From Alcanivorax sp. S6407 (GTDB taxonomy: Bacteria > Pseudomonadota > Gammaproteobacteria > Pseudomonadales > Alcanivoracaceae): DNA of 64,000 nucleotides. The stretch spans positions 1 to 64,000 of the forward strand of contig NZ_JALKBH010000007.1 of NCBI RefSeq assembly GCF_023016115.1, read 5' to 3'. The notes beneath the pieces were generated by a model, which saw nothing but the letters and a program-made list of their open reading frames with translations, searched no databases and was not told the origin of the DNA. A program made the translations under genes and the position numbers. Numbering within the stretch: the stretch's first letter is position 1; each line of letters begins with the position of its first letter. This document shows positions 46,618 to 56,284 of the stretch, in pieces.

Positions 46618-49600
46618 TGACGGTATTGAAGAAGAATAAAACCCCTAACGCATGGATTGCTGTAGATCATGGGAGTTCTTCCGAGCACTTTTATGCAATG
46701 TATACGCTTCAGCTGGAAGGAAATCGCTCGCTTTATCAATCCATTGTCGATGATGATTGGATTTTGATTCTGAATGCTTCTGCTCAAATAATGCGAGTCG
46801 GGAGGGTTCTTCGCCTTCGCTCTGACCTAGAGAGAACTACGATCTACTTCGACCGAATGTTAATGGTCAATGCGCCGGTTTCTATCGGTCTTACGTCACT
46901 CACGCCTCCTTCCTCAGCTAGCGTTGGTCGTATTCAGTGGACGGATTTTCTGGAGGCACTCCCCAAGGCATTGCACAAGACCATTGCCGATGTGCCCATC
47001 ATTGAGGATCAGGCTTATATTCGTGAGCTACTGCAGTTGGCCACTATGGATGACCTTCTCGGTCCTGCCGGTGGTCCCCAAGAGCGTATTGTTGATATGG
47101 GGGTACGGGACCGCTACCTAGTTGGCAAACTGGCCCCGCGGCAGGCGGCCCAAGGTGGCATTGAAGGGCTGGAAGGGCCGCTGGCAAATGAGGATGCAGA
47201 AGAGCCCATTGATGAGAAGGTTCCAGGTCATCACGAGCCTGGTGCGGAATTTGGAACGGCTACCGGGCGTGTGGAGGCAGAATCGGATGCCGCCGACGAG
47301 ATAGATGCAGCGAGCAACCAGTCATTGGTGCCCAGCAGCCTCGGCATGACCTTTTGCGTGGATGGCGATGTCGACCTGATTGAGGTCGAAGCGCGCTGGG
47401 GGCGCTACGAGCGCGTACCCAATAATGAGCATGAGCTGCTTAAGCCTAACGGTCAGAAGGCCAAGGTTTGGCAGCGTATTCCTTGTGGCGGCAAGATTAA
47501 GTTGGCGCTTACCGAAGGTGCAATTACACATCAAGCACCCGACAACGAATTTCCAGAAGTGCGCGTGCAGGGCTCCATTCGGGCAAAGAATGTTAATGGT
47601 GACCGGCTGGTTACCTTATTCCTCGTTAACGCACAGGAGGAGCCTGATGCAAACCGAGACACTGCATGGGTTTTCCAGCCTGAATTGATCGCTCGTTCGG
47701 ATGAGAATGCAGCCAAACGAGCGATCTTTCGACGCAGGCCGGTACTTGATGCAGACGGGGCAGACCCCGAGCGCGAGGCGCTGGAGATGGTCTACCGCGA
47801 TCGAGTCGAGTTTGCTGTTGGGCATGGCGTTGCGGTCCACGCTGAAACTGCAGACGATGTGACGCTGGCCACCGAAGTTCGTACCACGGTGATGCCTCAT
47901 TACGAAGTGCAGGTCACAGAGACGCCAGGCCTTGATGACTCCGACCGCAAGGCAATGCGGGAAATGGTCAGCAGTGGATTGCTAGATATGCAGAGGCTCG
48001 CGACTCTAGAGATTGAGCCGCTGGTAGATGCCTTGAGTATGCTAACCACAGATTACTCCGCTTGGATTGGTGAGCAGCGCGACCGTGTCGGCTCGGAGGT
48101 GACCGGTTACGACGATCAATCGCAGCTTGCAATGGATCGCTGCGAAGAAATCCTTGAGCGCCTACAGCAGGGCATTAACACGCTGAAGAGTAATGAGAAG
48201 GCCCTGGATGCCTTTCGCTTTGCCAATCGTGCGATGGCTACACAACGTGTGCGCAGCCAATACGCGCTAGCTATGCGCCGGGGCGAGGATGTCACTCTTG
48301 ATAAATTTGACGTGTTGAAGAACCGCAGTTGGCGCCCGTTCCAGTTGGCGTTTCTGTTGCTTTCAATTCCGTCACTGGCAGATCCGAGTCACCCCGATCG
48401 AGTTCAGGCTGTTGAGGCTTATGCCGACCTCTTGTGGTTTCCGACGGGTGGCGGTAAGACCGAGGCTTATTTGGGGGTGGCGGCCTTCACGATGGCTATC
48501 CGGCGTATGCAGGGTAATGTCGGTGGCTACGACAGCTCACGCGGTTTGGCTGTGATTATGCGTTATACCCTGCGTCTGCTGACACTCCAGCAGTTTCAGC
48601 GTGCCACGGCACTGATCTGTGCGATGGAAGTACTAAGACGTGAGGCCCTTGAAAAGGGCGATAAGTCGCTAGGTGAAGAGCCTTTCACTATTGGTCTCTG
48701 GGTTGGAAACAAGGTTACCCCTGGCACGACTGAAGATAGCCACCGTGCGATTGAGGATGTGCGTAACCCTGGAAAATACAACGCAGGTGCTGCCTCACCG
48801 GCGCAGCTAACTAGTTGTCCATGGTGCGGCTCTGAAGTGGCACCCGGCCGCGATGTAGAGGTCGACAGGGTGGCGGGCCGTACCTTCGTCTACTGCGGCG
48901 ATAAGAAAGGCCGCTGCGACTTTTCGAAAGGCAAGTCCAGCAAGCAGTCTCACCCAGGGATTCCTGTGCTGGTCGTGGACGAGGAGATATACCATCGCCC
49001 GCCCACCATGATGATTGCCACGGTGGATAAGTTTGCCATGATGGCTTGGCGTGGTCAGGTGCGTACACTCTTTGGTCGAGTGGGCCAGGAATGTGAGCGA
49101 CATGGCCTGCTTTGGCAAGGTGCTGATTGCAATGGCAATCACCAAGCCGGGAAGGGGTTCCCTTCCTCCAAAGTGAAGAGTATCGGCCCGATTCGTCCGC
49201 CTGACTTGATCATTCAGGACGAGTTCCATCTGATCAGTGGCCCCCTCGGTACCATGGTGGGCTTGTATGAAAGTGCTGTGGATGAACTGTGTGGCTGGTC
49301 GCTTGATGGCAAGACGGTTAAACCTAAGATCATCGCCTCGACGGCAACGGTGCGCAAAGCCAAGGAACAAGTTAACAACGTCTTCATGCGTCGTGTTTCT
49401 GTGTTTCCGCCGCATGGCCTGGATGTGGAAGACAACTTCTTTTCAGTACAACGGCCGATCAAGGAGAGGCCAGGGCGGCGTTACCTCGGTGTATGCTCGC
49501 CTGGTAGTTCTCGCCCGGCGATGTTGATCCGCGTTTACACCGCATTCCTGACAGCAGCTCAAGAACTCTTCGACCGTTTTGGCGAGCCTGCTGACCCGTA

Positions 49601-50600
49601 CATGACGATGGTTGGCTACTTCAATTCCCTTCGTGAACTGGGCGGGATGAAGCGTTTGGCGGAGGATGACGTGCAGACACGTTCCTATCGCGTTCAGATG
49701 AGCATGGTGGAGCGGCCCGCATTGGCTCAGCGCAGTATCAGCAACATTTGTGAGCTGACCTCTCGGGTATCAAGTCAGGATATTCCAAAATACCTCGATA
49801 ACTTGGAAGTAAAGTTTAAATCCGAGTTCGATTCTGCTTCCGGGAAGTATGTGACCCGCTGGCAGGATGGGGACACACGAGCCATTGATGTGGTGCTGGC
49901 CACAAACATGCTTTCAGTTGGGGTCGATGTTAACCGACTTGGTGTGATGGCTGTAAACGGGCAGCCCAAGGGGACGGCTGAATATATTCAGGCTACAAGT
50001 CGTGTTGGGCGTTCATTCCCTGGTTTGGTTTGTACGGTGCTGACTTGGGCGCGGCCGCGTGATCTCTCACATTACGAGACCTTTGAGCACTACCATGCCA
50101 CGTTCTATAAGCACGTTGAGGCGCAATCAGTAACGCCATTTTCCCCCCGTGCGATGGATCGAGGACTGACAGGTTCCCTGTTGAGCCTCATGCGTCTGGA
50201 AAACGACGTATTTAGTCCGAACGAAGGTGCTGGCCAGCTCAGCATGTCTAATCAGGCTGAGATTGTCGATGCCATTAAGGTGTTGTCCGCTCGTGCAGGC
50301 AACGTAGCCGAAGATAACGCGCGAAAGCAGTTGGCCGAAACCGAGCTAAAAGAGCGTGCCGACGAATGGGCAAAAGAAGCAAGCAGAGGTGGTCGTATCC
50401 TGGCCTATGAGAAACGAGGTCCTGAGAAGGATAAGACGGTTGCATTGATTAAATCGCCTGGACTCCAGGCTTGGGATAATTGGACAGTACCAATGTCGAT
50501 GCGAGAGGTTGAGCCCGGAGTGCGCCTGATCATGAACACGAGCCATATTGCGGACGGCCACGACTGGAAGCCTCGTCCTGTAGAGCCGGATGAGGACTGA
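46617..50600 (+). CDS. drmA: DISARM helicase DrmA
   Basis: A 1327-residue superfamily 2 helicase, one of the three core DISARM proteins. Walker A FPTGGGKTEAYLG is near residue 607, DEFHLISGPLG near 867, and ATNMLSVGVDVN with QATSRVGRS near 1095-1130. Two CxxC pairs (CPWCGSE and a later YCGDKKGRCDF) lie between the helicase motifs and suggest a zinc site. With DrmB it forms the DNA-sensing complex known for DISARM. The ATG at 46617 overlaps the HEPN stop; a GTG three bases earlier is possible. The first 120 residues are AT-richer than the rest. Confidence 0.93.
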   Translation: MTVLKKNKTPNAWIAVDHGSSSEHFYAMYTLQLEGNRSLYQSIVDDDWILILNASAQIMRVGRVLRLRSDLERTTIYFDRMLMVNAPVSIGLTSLTPPSSASVGRIQWTDFLEALPKALHKTIADVPIIEDQAYIRELLQLATMDDLLGPAGGPQERIVDMGVRDRYLVGKLAPRQAAQGGIEGLEGPLANEDAEEPIDEKVPGHHEPGAEFGTATGRVEAESDAADEIDAASNQSLVPSSLGMTFCVDGDVDLIEVEARWGRYERVPNNEHELLKPNGQKAKVWQRIPCGGKIKLALTEGAITHQAPDNEFPEVRVQGSIRAKNVNGDRLVTLFLVNAQEEPDANRDTAWVFQPELIARSDENAAKRAIFRRRPVLDADGADPEREALEMVYRDRVEFAVGHGVAVHAETADDVTLATEVRTTVMPHYEVQVTETPGLDDSDRKAMREMVSSGLLDMQRLATLEIEPLVDALSMLTTDYSAWIGEQRDRVGSEVTGYDDQSQLAMDRCEEILERLQQGINTLKSNEKALDAFRFANRAMATQRVRSQYALAMRRGEDVTLDKFDVLKNRSWRPFQLAFLLLSIPSLADPSHPDRVQAVEAYADLLWFPTGGGKTEAYLGVAAFTMAIRRMQGNVGGYDSSRGLAVIMRYTLRLLTLQQFQRATALICAMEVLRREALEKGDKSLGEEPFTIGLWVGNKVTPGTTEDSHRAIEDVRNPGKYNAGAASPAQLTSCPWCGSEVAPGRDVEVDRVAGRTFVYCGDKKGRCDFSKGKSSKQSHPGIPVLVVDEEIYHRPPTMMIATVDKFAMMAWRGQVRTLFGRVGQECERHGLLWQGADCNGNHQAGKGFPSSKVKSIGPIRPPDLIIQDEFHLISGPLGTMVGLYESAVDELCGWSLDGKTVKPKIIASTATVRKAKEQVNNVFMRRVSVFPPHGLDVEDNFFSVQRPIKERPGRRYLGVCSPGSSRPAMLIRVYTAFLTAAQELFDRFGEPADPYMTMVGYFNSLRELGGMKRLAEDDVQTRSYRVQMSMVERPALAQRSISNICELTSRVSSQDIPKYLDNLEVKFKSEFDSASGKYVTRWQDGDTRAIDVVLATNMLSVGVDVNRLGVMAVNGQPKGTAEYIQATSRVGRSFPGLVCTVLTWARPRDLSHYETFEHYHATFYKHVEAQSVTPFSPRAMDRGLTGSLLSLMRLENDVFSPNEGAGQLSMSNQAEIVDAIKVLSARAGNVAEDNARKQLAETELKERADEWAKEASRGGRILAYEKRGPEKDKTVALIKSPGLQAWDNWTVPMSMREVEPGVRLIMNTSHIADGHDWKPRPVEPDED

Positions 50601-50602
50601 GT

Positions 50603-52462
50603 ATGATCATCAACGATAAAACGCCTGTCGGTGAAGTGCGTCCCAGCCAATTGCTTTGGACTTATGGCCCAGGAGCATTGATTGACCTGCCAAGTCTGTC
50701 CGTAGTGACACTGGGCATTGATAAGTGGGAAAAAGACCGCTGCCAGCCGATTCAAGAGGCGCGGCTGCTAGCTGCCGTTCGCAAGGTGCTTGGTTCACAG
50801 GTGGAGAACCTGAGAATGCCGCCGTTTCAGAAGAGCGACCTTGTCGATGTCTGGTCTGCGGAGGCCAGTATTGGTGTTCCCGTCCGACCATTTCCACGCT
50901 GGATGCGCTGCGTGAAGTGCGGTCTGTTGTCGCCTTTTGATGCAGGTTTGTTCGATATCAAGGAGAACCGCTTCAGGCCGGAGCGAACCCGCTTCGTTCA
51001 TAAAGGCTGTCGTGGTTCTCAAGGTGACCAGAAAGCTAAGGACGCAGATGCTGTCCCCGCCCGTTTTTTGCTGGCCTGTCGTGACGGGCATCTTGATGAT
51101 TTCCCTTGGCACTACTTTGTTCATGGTGGCAATAGCACGTGCAAGGGCTCACTGCGCTTCTTCGAGAGCGGCGCGTCGCTTCAGACAGAAAATTTGTGGG
51201 TCAAGTGTGATACCTGTGGGCTATCTCGCAGTATGGCTCACGCCTTTGGCAAGGCGGGAAAAGAGAATCTACCTGGATGTCGTGGGCGGCATCCACATCT
51301 TGATCACTTCGATAACGAGTGTGGTGAAGAGGCGCGTGCCGTTCTGTTGGGTGCCACAAATAGCTGGTTCCCCATCACGCTTTCTGCGCTCGCGATACCT
51401 CAGACCAAGGATCCTCTTGGTCAGCTGGTCCAGGATGGTTGGGAGTTTTTTGAAGACCTTGATTCCGAAGCGGAGGTGTCCGTAACGGTTAAAACGCTGA
51501 AGAAGACCGGGGCGCTGCCGGGAATCGACAAATATGCTGCGGCCGCAATCTGGGCGGCTATTGAGGCGCACCGTAAGGGCGACGGAGAGGATGTCGTAGG
51601 TGAAGCCGACATCAAGGGGCCTGAGTGGGATGTGTTGACGGAGGAGAACCCTCCCTCTGACTATCCTCACTTCATGAGCAAAAAGGCAGGAATTCCGCCA
51701 AATCTCGTAGGCTATATCAGCCGAGTTCTGCTTCTTGAGCGCTTGCGTGAGGTAAATGCGCTGCTGGGATTTACACGGGTCGAGGCACCTGAAGAGTCAG
51801 GAGACCCCGATGAGCGCCCGCAGATGGCCAGCCTGTCACGAGCAATGCCCGATTGGGTCCCGGCAAACCAGGTTCACGGCGAAGGTATTTTTATTCAGTT
51901 TGATGAGGATGCCCTCACCAAATGGGAGTCTTTGGATGCCGTAAAGAAAGTCGACAAGATGCTCCGTGGTGGTCATCGGGGGTGGCGAAATTCGCGTCAT
52001 CTAGACCCGAGTGAGGGCTACCCTGGCATTCGCTATGCGATGTTGCACACGCTATCTCACCTATTGATTCGTGAGCTCGCATTGGAGTGTGGATACAATG
52101 CTGCGAGCATTCGTGAGCGCATCTATGCTGACACCTCCAGCGATAGTTCACAGGCAGGTATTCTGATCTATACAGCAGCTGCCGATTCAGACGGAACGCT
52201 GGGTGGGTTGGTCGATCTTGGTAAGCCAGAAAACCTTGGCCGATTGCTGGAGCAAGCATTAAATCGAGCAAAGGTCTGTTCTTCCGATCCACTTTGTTCT
52301 GAGCATGACCCAGAGAGGGACCGTTCGCTGCATGTCGCTGCCTGCCATGCGTGCAGTTTGGTGGCTGAGACCTCTTGTGAGAGGGGTAATCGCTACTTGG
52401 ATAGATCACTTCTGATCTCCACGCTTGAGCGCTCTGACGCTGATTTTTTCAAGGGCTTCTGA
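50603..52462 (+). CDS. drmB: DISARM DUF1998 protein DrmB
   Basis: A 619-residue protein with the DUF1998 domain. Zinc-knuckle pairs are at RCVKCGLLSPF (about residue 98) and KCDTCGLSRSMAHAF (about 204). A GIRYAMLHTLSHLLIRELA helix near 475 and the C-terminal CHACSLVAETSCERGNRYLDRSLL complete the family. It pairs with DrmA to recognise unmodified DNA. It starts two bases after the drmA stop. Confidence 0.93.
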   Translation: MIINDKTPVGEVRPSQLLWTYGPGALIDLPSLSVVTLGIDKWEKDRCQPIQEARLLAAVRKVLGSQVENLRMPPFQKSDLVDVWSAEASIGVPVRPFPRWMRCVKCGLLSPFDAGLFDIKENRFRPERTRFVHKGCRGSQGDQKAKDADAVPARFLLACRDGHLDDFPWHYFVHGGNSTCKGSLRFFESGASLQTENLWVKCDTCGLSRSMAHAFGKAGKENLPGCRGRHPHLDHFDNECGEEARAVLLGATNSWFPITLSALAIPQTKDPLGQLVQDGWEFFEDLDSEAEVSVTVKTLKKTGALPGIDKYAAAAIWAAIEAHRKGDGEDVVGEADIKGPEWDVLTEENPPSDYPHFMSKKAGIPPNLVGYISRVLLLERLREVNALLGFTRVEAPEESGDPDERPQMASLSRAMPDWVPANQVHGEGIFIQFDEDALTKWESLDAVKKVDKMLRGGHRGWRNSRHLDPSEGYPGIRYAMLHTLSHLLIRELALECGYNAASIRERIYADTSSDSSQAGILIYTAAADSDGTLGGLVDLGKPENLGRLLEQALNRAKVCSSDPLCSEHDPERDRSLHVAACHACSLVAETSCERGNRYLDRSLLISTLERSDADFFKGF

Positions 52463-52463
52463 G

Positions 52464-53225
52464 ATGGAAGAGCTTCTGGATGCCATAGCAGCCTTGGTCG
52501 CTCTAGTCTCGCCCGAAAAGGTGCGGGCCGTTGCCGGCCGTGTTCGACAAGCAGAGGCCAGTAAAGCTACAGCGGCATTGTCGAGCGTACTTGGAACCCC
52601 CTTAGCTAGAACTGTGGTCGACAAGCTTGCTGCTGCCTGGCAAAACACCGAGATTGCTTCAGGTGAGCTGGCGTCAATGCTCATTGCTGCTAGTTATGTC
52701 TATAACAAAGCCGCTTCAGAGCAATCCACTGAACTCGTGTGGACCGGCCCGACGACGCCCTTTGTGTCGGCACGTCGAACAGAGCAGGCACTTCTTCAGG
52801 TCATCAATTCATCTGAACAGAGCCTTTTCATTACCAGCTTTGTGGCCTATGACGTCTCAAGCGTCGTCACCGCACTGAACTCCGCCAATGATCGTGGGGT
52901 GAGAATAATGATGTTACTGGAATCCTCGCAAGAACATGGCGGCAGTATCAACATAGATGTAATAGGCAAAATGCGAGCCTTAGTGCCGGGTGCGAGTCTT
53001 TATGCTTGGTGCGATAAGTCTGGCGATTTTGTGGATGGTCGGGTGCATGCCAAAGTCGCTGTCGCTGACAATGCCTCTTGCTTCATCACGAGCGCTAATC
53101 TCACAGGCTACGCGATGGAGAAGAATATGGAGGCTGGTGTTCTTATCTCTGGGGGGCGTATACCCAGGCTGATGTCCGAGCATTTAAATTCTTTGTTGGA
53201 CTTGAAAATTGTCTCAGCAGTGTAA
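52464..53225 (+). CDS. drmC: DISARM phospholipase-D-like protein DrmC
   Basis: A 253-residue PLD-superfamily protein. The HxK motif is VHAKVAVAD (about residue 194), with SANLTGYAMEKNMEAGVLI after it. Only one HKD motif is present, so it would act as a dimer. The N-terminal 80 residues are helical. The ATG at 52464 follows the drmB stop by one base and has AAGGGC upstream; a longer TTG frame is unlikely. DrmC is the last DISARM gene and is not always needed for protection. Confidence 0.9.
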   Translation: MEELLDAIAALVALVSPEKVRAVAGRVRQAEASKATAALSSVLGTPLARTVVDKLAAAWQNTEIASGELASMLIAASYVYNKAASEQSTELVWTGPTTPFVSARRTEQALLQVINSSEQSLFITSFVAYDVSSVVTALNSANDRGVRIMMLLESSQEHGGSINIDVIGKMRALVPGASLYAWCDKSGDFVDGRVHAKVAVADNASCFITSANLTGYAMEKNMEAGVLISGGRIPRLMSEHLNSLLDLKIVSAV

Positions 53226-53297
53226 ATCACTAATAAAGCAGGTGGTGGTGGGAGCCAGGGCTGGCATTGGATTAGAAGTGTAGGGGGCTTGAGAGTG

Positions 53298-53339
53298 GCC
53301 CAAGTAGGTAGTTCGCGGGTTGTTTCTACTTGGGCTTTT
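53298..53339 (+). terminator. terminator of the DISARM operon
   Basis: The perfect 10-bp stem GCCCAAGTAG / CTACTTGGGC has an 18-base loop, followed by TTTT. It lies 73 bases after drmC and could also serve the convergent lipoprotein gene on the other strand. Confidence 0.75.
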
Positions 53340-53382
53340 CTCATTGACAGGTAGCGGCCCTTGATCAGTGGAATGAGTATGG

Positions 53383-54126
53383 CTACTTAATGTAGTACGG
53401 GCCTGTCCCTAGTGTTGTCACTCCGGTGATATCCGGGTCGTTAATGTATGCTTCAACCACGTCTTGTTGGGCTGTTGAGCTAATACAGGCGCCTGTGCTC
53501 GGGTTTTTGTAGGAGTAAATCTGTACGTTCTGTCGAATGCTTTGCCGTCGAGGTATGTATAGCAGTTGCTTGTCAGGCTGGTAGCTATCATAAAAAATGG
53601 TGCCTAAGTTTAATGCGGCCGAATTAATTGCTGGGTCAAAAACAAGATGGGTTCCAGTGCAGTCAGGGCTCTCAAAGTAGGTTCCAATACTCTGCCAGGA
53701 AAGAGATCCATAAAAGTCCACTTTGAATAGATAGCCGGTAGATGTTAATCCCATCCCTTCGTGACTTGAATTAAAAAGGCTCAAGGTATCTGTAAATATT
53801 TGAACAAGCCGCCCGATGGCTTGGTCTGATGAATCATAAATTTGAATGGCAGATGATTGATTTAGTAGACTAATTGCGTCGGAATTATCGGCAATGTCTG
53901 CGCTAAGAGCTGAAATGTCGCTTTCCAGGCTGTCAATGTTTGCTGCGTTGGCGCTGCTGTCAGCTTGAATCTGAATTATGTCTTGGCTGTTTGACTGGAC
54001 CTCCACCGAAAGGTCTTCAATCAAACTGCGCGCCTGATCGTCCTTGGATCCTTGAACTATGGTGTCGCCATCATCGCCACCACAGGCGGCCAGCAATAGG
54101 AACGCTGGTGTTAGTAATGCTCGCAT
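53383..54126 (-). CDS. lipoprotein with short coiled coil
   Basis: A 247-residue predicted lipoprotein with lipobox LLLAAC (Cys15). A coiled-coil segment (about 30-95) is built of Asn/Asp/Ser heptads (SANAANIDSLESDISALSAD). The C-terminal part is beta-rich with paired Cys. A strong GGGGGGAG precedes the ATG. The C-terminal part matches nothing I know. It lies between two defence-like operons on the opposite strand and is AT-rich; it looks like island cargo with no evident link to either. Confidence 0.65.
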   Translation of the reverse strand: MRALLTPAFLLLAACGGDDGDTIVQGSKDDQARSLIEDLSVEVQSNSQDIIQIQADSSANAANIDSLESDISALSADIADNSDAISLLNQSSAIQIYDSSDQAIGRLVQIFTDTLSLFNSSHEGMGLTSTGYLFKVDFYGSLSWQSIGTYFESPDCTGTHLVFDPAINSAALNLGTIFYDSYQPDKQLLYIPRRQSIRQNVQIYSYKNPSTGACISSTAQQDVVEAYINDPDITGVTTLGTGPYYIK

Positions 54127-54298
54127 GTCTCCCCCCCCTCTCCCTAGTTATAAATAACGAAAAGTATAGAGTAATCAGTAGGTTGCAAATTTTAGTGGTT
54201 TTGGGCTACGCGGCCTCTTTGAATAATGTCAAATGTGATAATGATTATGCAATGGCCAAAGCAGTGGAGATTGTATGGTGCTTCTGAATTTGCAGATG

Positions 54299-54316
54299 TG
54301 CGACAGTTGTTGTCGC
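54299..54316 (+). promoter_or_regulatory. operator-like inverted repeat, copy 1
   Basis: TGCGACA-GTTGT-TGTCGC contains perfect 6-base arms GCGACA / TGTCGC. It lies 66 bases before the GIY-YIG-like gene. The same motif precedes the AAA+ gene and the gene at 60457. It is the probable binding site of the WYL regulator encoded in this operon. The rest of the 54127-54382 gap shows nothing else. Confidence 0.65.
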
Positions 54317-54382
54317 TAATTAGGCTTGCTATGGGGCAACAGATGCATCTGCCACTGGGGATATCTAAGGAGGGAGGGAGCT

Positions 54383-54871
54383 ATGGAGACGATTACCCTT
54401 GAGAACTCAAAATACGAGTTTGTGAAAGTGGGCCGCTTTGTGAAAAGCAAAGCGCCGCTCAAGGTGAGGTTTGAGGGGAGGGACGATGAGGTGACCATGG
54501 AGCTGGAGCTGTGTCACGAAGATATTAAGAAGGTCGGAGAGTGCGTATATCTGGTGACGGTTGACGGTGTTCCTGTGTATGTCGGTGAGTATTCACGTAC
54601 TCTCGAGTCTCGGTGGCTAAGGAGCGGTAATTATATTTGGCATAACAAAGACCTGCTGATTGTTGAAGAGGTTGATTCAGGGAAGAGGGTGGATTTCTAC
54701 TTGGCGAAAAATGTTTACGTGATGATCAATGAGAGGGAGGTCAATATATCGAAGTCCATTGAGCATGACATTCTTCAGGTTGAGAATCTTCCCTGGAATA
54801 AAAGAAATGCCAAGGTTGATGTGAGTGGTGTCAGACGAGTGTCTGACTTTGATTTTCTTATTGGGGCTTGA
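54383..54871 (+). CDS. GIY-YIG-like protein
   Basis: A 162-residue protein whose C-terminal two thirds fit the GIY-YIG nuclease pattern: VYL (55-57) in place of GIY, YVG (66-68), Arg77 in LESRW, Glu127 in SIEHDIL, and Asn139 in PWNKR. All four functional positions of the fold (Tyr, Arg, Glu, Asn) are filled, but the first Gly is replaced by Cys. It may be a nuclease or a DNA-binding relative. The N-terminal 50 residues are an added domain. AGGAGGGAGGG precedes the ATG. A PD-(D/E)XK gene follows 13 bases later. The identification is mine from residue pattern. Confidence 0.6.
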   Translation: METITLENSKYEFVKVGRFVKSKAPLKVRFEGRDDEVTMELELCHEDIKKVGECVYLVTVDGVPVYVGEYSRTLESRWLRSGNYIWHNKDLLIVEEVDSGKRVDFYLAKNVYVMINEREVNISKSIEHDILQVENLPWNKRNAKVDVSGVRRVSDFDFLIGA

Positions 54872-54884
54872 TTTGGGGGTGTTT

Positions 54885-56234
54885 GTGGTTGCTGGTGTTG
54901 ATGAGCTTAAAGGTCAGATTGATATAGCGTTAGAGAAAGTTAAGAAAGCGAAAATATTAAATAGAGATCGAGGGTTCAATTTTTTTAGAGCTACGGGCGC
55001 TGCAAGTTATGAAATCAGGCATGCGGCTTTTTTTGCCTGGCTATTTGATCCTCGACAGCATGATATGGCGACAAACTTTGTCCTTCACTTTATTGATGAG
55101 GTATGCCGCGTTACTGATAGTGATTCTCTTTTTCGCAAGGTGAGGGGGTTGAGGAGAGATGCTGCATCTAAAAAACTCAGTGTTTCTCCAATATTCGAGG
55201 GTGTGGAGTCCTTGACGGAGTTATGCATCGATAAAAAGAGAAGGATTGATTTTGCTTGTGATGTAAGCCGTGATGGAGAGCGGGATGCAAGGATAGTTAT
55301 TGAATTCAAGCTAAAAGGCGTGGTTCAAAATGACTTAAATAAATATTACGAGGCGGTCAGCGCCAGTAAGGACGGGAATGGCAAGGATGTTTATTGCTTT
55401 TTAATTGATTTCTCAGGGAAGGATATTGCTTTAGACGATCCAAATTTTATTGTCGTTGATACGGATGCATTAATACGGGCAGTTTCAAGTCATTATGATT
55501 TTCTGGATTCTCTTGTGGGTGAAAAGTATCGCGATATCGCGCAGGCAGTAAAGCAATATCGCGAAATCCTGAGGGATCATGTTGGGTCTGTCGATTTGGC
55601 CATAAAAGATACTAAGAGTAGGGCGCTGCTTTGGGAGATTTGGCCGCCGGAAATGGATCGTTCTAAATCGACCATGCAATTAGATCTGCACCTGGGAAAA
55701 AGAGCGGAAAAGGTTCTTGTTGGTGAAGCTGCAGAGGATGCCTATTCCCATACCTGGTGGCAGTTGTTGGCTACTGATGATTTGTATCAACACCTAAACA
55801 GAAACAGTGGCTTCTCTTGTTCTTTGAAAAATGGGTATACCATTGATGTCTGGTTTGGTGATGTCCGGGCGCGGATATCAATTGTCATGGGTAAGTGGTT
55901 GTCTTTAATCGGAGATGAAAAGAAAGCCATCAAGGACAAGGTTTATATTCGTATTTATGTTGAAGGCGCTCAGTTCAGCTATTGGAGTGATGAGATTGAT
56001 GGCCATTATGATGCCTTTTCTGATGTTACGCTAAAATATAGATCTGGTGGCTTCGAAATTTTTCATGAAAATAAGCGTGGTAAGGCGAGAAAGGATGGTC
56101 CAGTCACTGTCTTTTTAATTGAAGTCGAGGTGGATGAACTAAAAAAACGCGCAGTTATGGGGAAAAGACCCAAAAGTATTGGCGATGCCTATGAAGTTGT
56201 CGAAAGCCAGCTGCTTAAGCTTGGCAAGATTTAA
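54885..56234 (+). CDS. PD-(D/E)XK nuclease-family protein (PDDEXK_4-like), first copy
   Basis: A 449-residue protein. The N-terminal domain begins with RGFNFFRATGAASYEIRHAAFFAWLFDP, a pattern seen in PDDEXK_4 proteins. The active-site trio follows: RIDF (Asp, about residue 120) and IVIEFKLK (Glu-x-Lys, about 138-143), then NDLNKYYEAV. A C-terminal domain of about 200 residues is unassigned. The GTG at 54885 is chosen because GGGGG lies five bases before it; a longer GTG frame overlaps the previous gene. A second member of the same family lies at 60906. Confidence 0.75.
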   Translation: MVAGVDELKGQIDIALEKVKKAKILNRDRGFNFFRATGAASYEIRHAAFFAWLFDPRQHDMATNFVLHFIDEVCRVTDSDSLFRKVRGLRRDAASKKLSVSPIFEGVESLTELCIDKKRRIDFACDVSRDGERDARIVIEFKLKGVVQNDLNKYYEAVSASKDGNGKDVYCFLIDFSGKDIALDDPNFIVVDTDALIRAVSSHYDFLDSLVGEKYRDIAQAVKQYREILRDHVGSVDLAIKDTKSRALLWEIWPPEMDRSKSTMQLDLHLGKRAEKVLVGEAAEDAYSHTWWQLLATDDLYQHLNRNSGFSCSLKNGYTIDVWFGDVRARISIVMGKWLSLIGDEKKAIKDKVYIRIYVEGAQFSYWSDEIDGHYDAFSDVTLKYRSGGFEIFHENKRGKARKDGPVTVFLIEVEVDELKKRAVMGKRPKSIGDAYEVVESQLLKLGKI

Positions 56235-56284
56235 CAATTAATGAAGGTTATTGTCACGGGAACGAGATGTAGAAAGGATCGGTA

